Assembly (NCBI GenBank): GCA_934655835.1
Contig: CAKUHM010000063.1
Coordinates: 1 to 7,754 of the forward strand
Length of the DNA stretch: 7,754 bases
Direction: 5' to 3'
Source of the DNA: an uncultured Collinsella sp.
Lineage (GTDB): Bacteria > Actinomycetota > Coriobacteriia > Coriobacteriales > Coriobacteriaceae
The first letter of the stretch is position 1. Each line of letters begins with the position of its first letter. A program made the position numbers and the translations under genes. The notes beneath the pieces were generated by a model. It did not search any database. It was not told where the DNA came from and worked only from the letters and a program-made list of their open reading frames with translations. Positions 1-5,089 of the stretch are shown here, in pieces.

Positions 1-57
1 GCCGTCGTCCGCCTGGGCAACAACCTGATCGACAACTTTGAAGAGGAGCTCGCATGA
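1..57 (+). CDS. C-terminal end of an upstream Suf-operon protein (probably SufB/SufD family), partial
   Basis: An open frame enters at base 1 and runs 18 codons to a TGA at 55-57, ending in the acidic residues NFEEELA. The TGA shares bases with the next start codon (ATGA at 54-57), a typical translational-coupling junction, so this is very probably the end of a real gene in the same operon. The last codons also supply the ribosome binding site of the next gene (GAGGAG at 43-48). In SUF operons of related bacteria the gene before sufS is usually sufD or sufB, a subunit of the Fe-S scaffold complex. The tail is too short to prove that identity, so the product name is inferred from context. Confidence 0.6.
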   Translation, partial: AVVRLGNNLIDNFEEELA

Positions 58-1379
58 TCGACACCGAGCACGTTAAATGCGACACCTGTACCGCCCCCGA
101 GCCCATGGAGCTCGACGCCAGCGACGAGGCCTCGCGCGGCTGGCCTACCGTCGATATCGAGACCAACCCCTACAAGGCACAGTTCCCGCTGTTCCAGCAG
201 CATCCCGAGATCGCCTTCCTCGATAGCGCCGCCACCGCGCAGCGTCCCGCCTGCGTGCTCGACGCCGAGCGCGATTTCTACCAGCGCATGAACGCCAACC
301 CCCTGCGCGGCCTGTACTCGCTGTCCGTCGAGGCCACCGACGCCATCGCGAAGGTTCGCCAGCAGATCGCCGATGTCATCGGCGCCCCCCAGGCCAACGA
401 AGTCGTCTTCACCCGCAACACGAGCGAGTCGCTCAACCTGGTCGCCAAGAGCTTTGCACCCACGGTACTCGAGCCCGGTGACGAGGTCGTCATCACCATC
501 ATGGAGCACCACTCCAACCTGATCCCGTGGCAGCAGGTCTGCCGCGAGACCGGCACCAAGCTCGTCTACCTCTACCCCACCAAGACCGGCCAGCTCACCA
601 CCGAGGAAGTTCTTGCCAAGGTAGGTCCCAAGACCAAGATCCTGGCCGTGGGTCAGGTCTCTAACGTGCTGGGCGTCGAGAACCCGGTCAAGAACCTCGG
701 CAAGCTCGTGCACAAGTACGGCGGCTATCTGGTCGTCGACGGCGCGCAGTCGCTGCCGCACATGCCGGTCGATGTGGCCGATCTGGGCGCCGACTTCTTT
801 GCCTTTAGCGCACACAAGGCCATGGGCCCCATGGGCATCGGCGTGCTGTGGGGCAAGATGGACCTGCTCAACGCCATGCCGCCCATGCTCACCGGCGGCG
901 AGATGATCGATTCGGTCACCGAGCAGGACGCCGTCTGGGCGCCCGTCCCCGAGAAGTTCGAGGCCGGCACGCAGGACGCCGCCGGCATCTTCGCCACGGG
1001 CGCCGCACTCGATTACCTGGTCAACACGGTGGGTTACGAGAACATCCAGGCACGCGAGCAGGCACTCGTCCATTATCTGATGGGCGAGCTCATGCAGCTC
1101 GACTTTGTCCAGATCATCGGCTCGATCTACTGGGACAACCACCACGGCGTCGTGAGCTTTAACGTCAAGGGCATCCACCCGCACGACGTCGCGAGCATCA
1201 TGGACATGGACGGCGTCTGCATCCGCGCCGGCCACCATTGCGCACAGCCGCTGCTCACCTGGTTGGGCGTCGAGAACCTTGCCTGCTGCCGCGCCAGCGT
1301 GGCCTTCTATAACGACAAGGCCGATATCGACAAGTTCATCGCCGGCCTACATCACGTTTGGAGCACGTTCAATGGGTAA
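54..1379 (+). CDS. sufS: Cysteine desulfurase SufS (class V aminotransferase fold, PLP-dependent)
   Basis: SufS removes sulfur from L-cysteine, leaving alanine and an enzyme persulfide that it hands to SufU for Fe-S cluster assembly in the cytoplasm. The 441-residue product shows the family signatures in order: substrate-side LDSAATAQ near 56-63, EHHSN at 151-155, the PLP-binding VVDGAQ with Asp229, the Schiff-base lysine Lys255 in FSAHKAMGP, and the catalytic cysteine Cys396 in RAGHHCAQP. That last motif is typical of group II (SufS/CsdA) enzymes. The ATG at 54 overlaps the preceding stop and has GAGGAG six bases upstream. The protein is about 35 residues longer at its N-terminus than the usual roughly 406-residue SufS. 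The extension is acidic and contains a Cys9-x2-Cys12 pair. The 3' end overlaps sufU by 8 bases, so the two are translationally coupled, as expected for a desulfurase and its acceptor. Confidence 0.97.
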   Translation: MIDTEHVKCDTCTAPEPMELDASDEASRGWPTVDIETNPYKAQFPLFQQHPEIAFLDSAATAQRPACVLDAERDFYQRMNANPLRGLYSLSVEATDAIAKVRQQIADVIGAPQANEVVFTRNTSESLNLVAKSFAPTVLEPGDEVVITIMEHHSNLIPWQQVCRETGTKLVYLYPTKTGQLTTEEVLAKVGPKTKILAVGQVSNVLGVENPVKNLGKLVHKYGGYLVVDGAQSLPHMPVDVADLGADFFAFSAHKAMGPMGIGVLWGKMDLLNAMPPMLTGGEMIDSVTEQDAVWAPVPEKFEAGTQDAAGIFATGAALDYLVNTVGYENIQAREQALVHYLMGELMQLDFVQIIGSIYWDNHHGVVSFNVKGIHPHDVASIMDMDGVCIRAGHHCAQPLLTWLGVENLACCRASVAFYNDKADIDKFIAGLHHVWSTFNG

Positions 1380-1806
1380 TCTGTACACCTCCACCACGTT
1401 TATGGAGCACAACTCGCACCCCGACTACAAGTACGAGATGGACGCTCCCACGCATGAGCACGACGGCATCAACCCCAGCTGCGGCGACGAGCTCACCTTG
1501 CAGCTGCGTGTCGAGAACGGCGTGATCGAAGAGGCCGCCTTTACCGGTCACGGCTGCGCCATCAGCCAGGCCAGTGCCGACATCATGGCCGACCTCATCA
1601 CCGGCGAGACGGTCGAGGAGGCACGCCGCCTGGCCGAGCTCTTCCTGGCTATGATCCGTGGCGAGCAGCTCTCCGAGGAGGACCTGGAAGACCTGGACGA
1701 GGCCGCCCAGCTCCAGGACATCTCGCACATGCCCGCCCGCGTCAAGTGCGCCGAACTCGCCTGGCGCACCCTCGACGGCATGCTCACGGGACAAAATAAT
1801 CAGTAG
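1372..1806 (+). CDS. sufU: Zinc-dependent sulfur-transfer protein SufU
   Basis: SufU accepts persulfide sulfur from SufS at a zinc-bound cysteine and passes it to the SufBCD scaffold. The product is 144 residues, the usual family length. The ligand set is complete: Cys37 and Asp39 in NPSCGD, Cys62 in GHGCAIS, and Cys126 in RVKCAELAW. The CGD aspartate and the roughly 20-residue insertion before the third cysteine (Cys62 to Cys126 is 64 residues) separate SufU from IscU. I chose the ATG at 1372 because the frame opens further upstream only inside sufS, because the family N-terminus begins near here (MGNLYTSTTFMEHN), and because GGAG at 1360-1363 lies eight bases before it. It overlaps the end of sufS by 8 bases and is the last gene of the operon, followed 29 bases after its stop by a terminator. 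Confidence 0.96.
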   Translation: MGNLYTSTTFMEHNSHPDYKYEMDAPTHEHDGINPSCGDELTLQLRVENGVIEEAAFTGHGCAISQASADIMADLITGETVEEARRLAELFLAMIRGEQLSEEDLEDLDEAAQLQDISHMPARVKCAELAWRTLDGMLTGQNNQ

Positions 1807-1835
1807 TATTTGTCCCAAATCTTAAGAATTTCGTT

Positions 1836-1871
1836 GGCCGAATCGCTTGACAAGAGCGGTTCGGCCTTTTT
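1836..1871 (+). terminator. Rho-independent terminator of the suf operon
   Basis: A GGCCGAATCGCT arm (1836-1847) pairs with AGCGGTTCGGCC (1855-1866), giving 12 pairs with one G-T wobble and a short loop. It is followed directly by TTTTT at 1867-1871. The reverse strand has no T-run beyond the hairpin, so the signal acts on the + strand. The next base (1872) is already the end of the convergent transposase gene, so the two units share almost no spacer. Confidence 0.9.
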
Positions 1872-2672
1872 CTATTCCGAGCCCTCGGTCCGCGCTCTCA
1901 CTTGCGCATAGGCGCGCACGATACGAGAGACGGTGCTCTTGCTAATCCCCGTATACCGCTCGATCTCGCGCACCGTGTAGCCGCCATCGTGCAGGGCAAA
2001 AATGATTCCATCGCGCCGCGAAGGCGGCACGGTCTTGAGCTCGTTGAGCGACACGCCTAGGCGCTTCGCCATCTTGTCGGCATAGGCGTGCCGCTCCCAC
2101 TCCGTCTCTTCCATATCGTGAATCACGGGATCGGCGCCATCGGGCATCGACAGAGAATAATCCAGAAACCCCTTGGCAGACTCAAAGAGCTCGAGCGCAC
2201 AAGAAGGGTCCGAAAATCCCCTCGTCGCATCGTTGTCATACGCTCGCAGATACTCGGCAAAGCTGCTCCACGGATAGCGCTCGATCAGGGCGATACCCGC
2301 CTCCTGCGGATTAGCGTGAACATAGCGAATGGCAGCCATTAGATAACGGTCGGTATCGAGCGAGCGCCGGTCAAAACGGTTCTGGAACAGATGACCCGTG
2401 CGCCCCGTGCGTTTATTGAACCGCCGCGCGTACGTCAAAAGCAGCCGGTGCATCGCCGCGCTCATCGCGTCCTCGTAATCTGCAAGCACCAGATGCACGT
2501 GATTGCCCATAAGGCACCAGGCGATAACCGTCACGCCCGCCTCGCGGCAGCACTCGCGCATCAGCTCCAAAAACTCCCACCGGTCTTCATCGCCCTCAAA
2601 GATGAGCTGCTTGCCCACACCGCGGGCACAGACATGGTAAAAGCCGGTAACCGTTCTCCAAACGCGCTGCAT
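1872..2672 (-). CDS. REP-associated tyrosine transposase (Y1 HUH nuclease) with C-terminal helix-turn-helix
   Basis: Proteins of this type are single-strand DNA nucleases related to IS200/IS605 TnpA. They are usually single-copy and thought to act on short palindromic REP sequences. The 266-residue product has the HUH metal motif His58-x-His60 in MGNHVHLVL, the nucleophile candidate Tyr81 in TYARRFNKR, the family motif GHLFQNRF at 93-100, and RYVHANP near 116-122. A C-terminal helix-turn-helix spans about 231-255 (GYTVREIERYTGISKSTVSR), which resembles other long Y1 proteins. The frame stays open upstream to 2885, but I chose the ATG at 2672-2670: AAGGGAG lies six bases before it, the family N-terminus starts here, and the upstream residues are Cys/Arg-rich with no family resemblance. 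No IS-type ends, target duplication or TnpB gene were seen. The stop abuts the suf terminator. Confidence 0.93.
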   Translation of the reverse strand: MQRVWRTVTGFYHVCARGVGKQLIFEGDEDRWEFLELMRECCREAGVTVIAWCLMGNHVHLVLADYEDAMSAAMHRLLLTYARRFNKRTGRTGHLFQNRFDRRSLDTDRYLMAAIRYVHANPQEAGIALIERYPWSSFAEYLRAYDNDATRGFSDPSCALELFESAKGFLDYSLSMPDGADPVIHDMEETEWERHAYADKMAKRLGVSLNELKTVPPSRRDGIIFALHDGGYTVREIERYTGISKSTVSRIVRAYAQVRARTEGSE

Positions 2673-2705
2673 GGCGCTCCCTTCGCCGGGATCTGATTGC
2701 CATCC

Positions 2706-2734
2706 AATACAGCACGATTGAAGCGTGCCATCAA
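2706..2734 (-). promoter_or_regulatory. Candidate promoter of the Y1 transposase gene
   Basis: On the minus strand TTGATG (2734-2729) and TGTATT (2711-2706) stand exactly 17 bases apart. Each matches four of six positions of the sigma-70-type consensus. Transcription would start about 27 bases before the ATG at 2672. The 17-base spacer (2712-2728) is itself an inverted repeat, GCACG-7-CGTGC, which could be a repressor operator. Assignment is by pattern only. Confidence 0.4.
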
Positions 2735-2796
2735 AACATTCACGCAAAACAATACACTCGCGCGGCCAAAGGCAGTAAACGGGCGGCGAACGGCAC

Positions 2797-2823
2797 CGTT
2801 GCAACAGGTCAGACCCCGCAACG
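2797..2823. repeat. REP-like imperfect palindrome upstream of the Y1 transposase gene
   Basis: CGTTGC (2797-2802) pairs with GCAACG (2818-2823), and inside lies the near-perfect palindrome GGTCAGACC (2807-2815). A single strand could form a two-part hairpin with a mismatched internal loop, the shape of known REP targets of Y1 transposases. It lies about 125 bases upstream of the transposase start codon. From memory, GGTCnGACC-type palindromes occur beside Y1 transposase genes in several bacteria, but I cannot check this here. No second copy was found in the window. Confidence 0.35.
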
Positions 2824-2950
2824 CATACAAGAGCTGACCAAAAGCTTGCCCAAGACGAACCCCCTCTACGGAAGTTCGCGACCACAGAACATATAGTTAA
2901 ACCGTTTCAATTAAAACTTCCGGACTTCTCGCTACGAAAACTGAGCCGTT

Positions 2951-2982
2951 CACCGAATATTCCGTGCATTTCGCGGTATTAT
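2951..2982 (+). promoter_or_regulatory. Candidate promoter and operator of the NifU-like/GGGtGRT operon
   Basis: The hexamer TATTAT at 2977-2982 matches five of six -10 consensus positions and sits about 95 bases before the ATG at 3076. The place expected for the -35 box has no good match. It is occupied by a palindrome CAC-n-GAATATTC-n-GTG at 2951-2966, symmetrical at 14 of 16 positions. A weak -35 overlapped by a palindrome suggests control by a DNA-binding regulator, but none can be named. Confidence 0.4.
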
Positions 2983-2998
2983 AGGGGCTGCATGTCAT

Positions 2999-3051
2999 GT
3001 CCCTTTCGAAGGGTCGCCCGGCAATCGCCAGCCACGACCCCCAGACGGGAC
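2999..3051 (+). promoter_or_regulatory. Potentially structured 5' leader of the NifU-like/GGGtGRT operon
   Basis: If transcription starts near 2988, the mRNA has a leader of roughly 88 bases that can form nested helices: GTCCC (2999-3003) with GGGAC (3047-3051), GGGTCG (3011-3016) with CGACCC (3035-3040), and GGC (3020-3022) with GCC (3027-3029). A competing hairpin CCCTT-TCG-AAGGG (3001-3013) overlaps the first two helices, giving two mutually exclusive folds. No known riboswitch core was recognised. In GC-rich DNA such pairing can arise by chance. Confidence 0.3.
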
Positions 3052-3075
3052 GCCAACACGATAGAGAGGAGAGGC

Positions 3076-3810
3076 ATGCAGTACTCACAGGAAGTGGAGA
3101 ACATGTGCCCCGTTGCCAAGGGTGCATACCACGGCCCCGCACCCATCCCCGAGGAGGGCAAGTGGGTCCAGGCTAAGGAGATTTCCGACATCTCCGGTCT
3201 TACGCACGGTGTGGGTTGGTGCGCACCTCAGCAGGGCGCCTGCAAGCTCACGCTGAACGTCAAGGACGGCATCATCGAGGAGGCCCTCGTTGAGACCATC
3301 GGCTGCTCGGGCATGACCCACTCTGCCGCCATGGCTTCCGAGATCCTTCCCGGTAAGACCATCCTCGAGGCCCTCAACACCGACCTCGTCTGCGACGCCA
3401 TCAACGTTGCTATGCGCGAGATCTTCCTGCAGATCGTTTACGGCCGCAGCCAGACCGCGTTCTCCGAGGGCGGCCTGCCCGTGGGCGCCTCCCTCGACGA
3501 CCTCGGCAAGGGCCTTCGCTCCCAGGTCGGCACCATGTTCGGCACCAAGGCCAAGGGCGCTCGTTACCTCGAGCTCGCCCAGGGCTACGTCACCCGCATG
3601 GCTCTCAACGACAAGAACGAGATCATCGCGTTCGAGTTCCTGAACCTCGGCAAGTTCACCGACGCCGTCAAGGCCGGCAAGACCCCCGAGGAGGCCATCG
3701 CTGGCGCTATGGGCCACTATGGTCAGTGGGAGAACGCTGCCAAGTACATCGACCCGCGCACCGACGAGGAGACTCACTCCGTCGCCAGCGTGTTCCCGGT
3801 TCACGAGTAG
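3076..3810 (+). CDS. NifU/SufU-like iron-sulfur cluster scaffold-family protein, partner of the GGGtGRT protein
   Basis: The 244-residue product resembles the NifU N-terminal/IscU fold over about residues 40-125: a cysteine-bearing loop, the strand pair KLTLNVKDGIIEEALVET, then IGCSGMTHSAA. That core matches SufU in the distance from its turn glycine (Gly65) to Cys77 (12 residues in both). Cysteines are at 11, 49, 56, 77 and 106. It lacks the CGD aspartate that binds zinc in SufU. Residues 130-244 form an extra region (with GTKAKGARYLELAQGYV and FLNLGKFTDAV) absent from IscU/SufU. The ATG at 3076 was chosen because AGGAG lies at 3067-3071 and the frame upstream is an unlikely Arg-rich leader. 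It is 18 bases ahead of the GGGtGRT gene in one operon. Family membership is well supported. A scaffold, carrier or metal-binding role is inferred. Confidence 0.9.
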   Translation: MQYSQEVENMCPVAKGAYHGPAPIPEEGKWVQAKEISDISGLTHGVGWCAPQQGACKLTLNVKDGIIEEALVETIGCSGMTHSAAMASEILPGKTILEALNTDLVCDAINVAMREIFLQIVYGRSQTAFSEGGLPVGASLDDLGKGLRSQVGTMFGTKAKGARYLELAQGYVTRMALNDKNEIIAFEFLNLGKFTDAVKAGKTPEEAIAGAMGHYGQWENAAKYIDPRTDEETHSVASVFPVHE

Positions 3811-3828
3811 AAAGGGAGGGAAATAACT

Positions 3829-4833
3829 ATGACTGTTACGTTCGAAGGTTACGAGCGCCGCGCTGACAAGATCAACAAGTGCCTCGCCGACAACGGCATC
3901 GCCTCCCTCGAGGAAGCTCTGCAGATCTGCACCGACAAGGGCTTCAACCCGCGTGAGATCGTCAACAACACCCAGTCCATCGCCTTCCAGAACGCTGAGT
4001 GGGCCTACACCCTCGGCTGCGCTCTCGCTGTCAAGCGTGGCGCCAAGACCGCTTCTGAGGCTGCCGCCATCATCGGCGAGGGCATCCAGGCCTTCACCGT
4101 TCCCGGCTCCGTCGCCGAGGACCGCAAGGTCGGTCTGGGCCACGGCAACCTGGGCGCTATGCTGCTCTCCGACGACACCGAGTGCTTCGCCTTCCTGGCC
4201 GGCCACGAGTCCTTCGCTGCCGCTGAGGGCGCTATCGGCCTGGCTCTGAACGCCAACAAGGCTCGTAAGAAGCCGCTGCGCGTTATCCTTAACGGTCTGG
4301 GCAAGGACGCTGCTCAGATCATCGCCCGCATCAACGGCTTCACCTACGTGAAGACCCAGTTCGACTACTACACGGGCGAGCTCAAGGTCGTCGAGACCAT
4401 CCCCTACTCCGATGGTCCCCGCGCTGCCGTTAACTGCTACGGCTCCGACGACGTCCGCGAGGGCGTTGCCATCATGTGGCACGAGAACGTCGACATCTCG
4501 ATCACCGGTAACTCCACCAACCCCACGCGCTTCCAGCACCCCGTCGCTGGCACCTACAAGAAGGAGCGCATCGAGGCTGGCAAGAAGTACTTCTCCGTCG
4601 CTTCTGGTGGCGGCACTGGCCGTACCCTGCACCCGGACAACATGGGCGCCGGCCCTGCCTCTTACGGCATGACCGACACCATGGGCCGTATGCACTCCGA
4701 CGCCCAGTTCGCCGGTTCTTCCTCCGTGCCTGCGCACGTCGACATGATGGGTCTCATCGGCATGGGCAACAACCCCATGGTCGGTGCCACCGTCGCCTGC
4801 GCTGTCGCCGTCGAGGAGGCCCTCAAGGCCTAA
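3829..4833 (+). CDS. GGGtGRT family protein (function unknown)
   Basis: The 334-residue product carries the motif that names the family, GGGTGRT, at residues 260-266, followed by the Gly/Met-rich stretch ending MTDTMGRMH (about 273-289). No signal peptide or membrane segment is visible, so it should be cytoplasmic. Cysteines are at 18, 34, 64, 119, 203 and 324, and several lie in otherwise well-structured segments. The Gly-rich loops (GEGIQAFTVPGS at 83-94, GLGHGNLGAM at 102-111, GGGTGRT) suggest binding of a phosphate-bearing ligand or cofactor, but this is inference. AGGGAGGG at 3813-3820 is a strong ribosome binding site eight bases before the ATG. It follows the NifU-like gene by 18 bases and is the last gene of the operon. 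From family knowledge, the two genes are often neighbours in anaerobes, which implies that they work together. Confidence 0.95.
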   Translation: MTVTFEGYERRADKINKCLADNGIASLEEALQICTDKGFNPREIVNNTQSIAFQNAEWAYTLGCALAVKRGAKTASEAAAIIGEGIQAFTVPGSVAEDRKVGLGHGNLGAMLLSDDTECFAFLAGHESFAAAEGAIGLALNANKARKKPLRVILNGLGKDAAQIIARINGFTYVKTQFDYYTGELKVVETIPYSDGPRAAVNCYGSDDVREGVAIMWHENVDISITGNSTNPTRFQHPVAGTYKKERIEAGKKYFSVASGGGTGRTLHPDNMGAGPASYGMTDTMGRMHSDAQFAGSSSVPAHVDMMGLIGMGNNPMVGATVACAVAVEEALKA

Positions 4834-4868
4834 TCGCACCCGCGCGATGCTCAAATAGTCGAGCTTTG

Positions 4869-4901
4869 GAGCCGCTACCTTTCGGGGTAGCGGCTCTTTT
4901 T
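4869..4901 (+). terminator. Rho-independent terminator of the NifU-like/GGGtGRT operon
   Basis: GAGCCGCTACC (4869-4879) pairs perfectly with GGTAGCGGCTC (4886-4896), 11 pairs around a six-base TTTCGG loop, followed by TTTTTGTTT from 4897. It lies 35 bases after the GGGtGRT stop codon and separates this operon from the flavoprotein gene downstream. Confidence 0.95.
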
Positions 4902-5089
4902 GTTTGCGCTGTCGCAGGGTAGCTAATGCCGATATATCAGTTGGGGCGATATACGAGATGTGATGAGATGGAGCATCAGAACGCCCATGACGCCCACCTG
5001 CCATATGTGCCCTTTACCGATTTGCCGAGTCTTTGCGGCCCCATTGCCGATCACCCGTGCGACAATGCGCCGGACGAGAAAGGAATCCG

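Larger units (their letters stand above)
2673..3075. other. 403-base divergent intergenic region between the Y1 transposase gene and the NifU-like/GGGtGRT operon
   Basis: No convincing gene lies here. The open frames that cross it have poor codon use and no ribosome binding sites. Reading left to right it holds: a candidate minus-strand promoter (2706-2734), a REP-like hairpin (2797-2823), an 8-base inverted repeat CGGAAGTT/AACTTCCG (2869-2876 and 2915-2922) around an A/T-rich patch, a palindrome followed by a -10-like hexamer (2951-2982), and a leader that can fold (2999-3051) before the AGGAG at 3067-3071. The stretch 2880-2990 is clearly richer in A/T than the flanking genes, as expected for promoter DNA. 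Confidence 0.7.

Noticed and set aside
1372..1806. SufU read as a second IscU or NifU scaffold
   Set aside because: The CGD aspartate, the insertion before the third cysteine and the overlap with sufS identify it as the zinc-type SufU.
1872..2672. Complete IS200/IS605 insertion sequence
   Set aside because: No TnpB gene, no paired subterminal hairpins at both ends and no clear element boundary. The C-terminal helix-turn-helix and family motifs fit the single-copy REP-associated class.
2673..2885. Upstream extension of the Y1 transposase to 2885 (71 extra residues)
   Set aside because: The extension is rich in Cys, Arg and Trp with no family resemblance, would cover the REP-like hairpin and the candidate promoter, and has no ribosome binding site. 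The ATG at 2672 has a good one.
3017..3051. SAM-I riboswitch suggested by CCCGGCAA and GCCAA stretches
   Set aside because: The kink-turn and the P2 helix motif (GGA...CTGGCCC...GA) and the closing P1 helix are missing, so only scattered short matches remain.
3085..5004. A 639-codon open frame on the minus strand across the NifU-like and GGGtGRT genes
   Set aside because: It is antisense to two well-supported genes. It consists of low-complexity Val/Gly/Asp/Leu-rich sequence of the kind produced by reading GC-biased codons backwards, and it spans a terminator.
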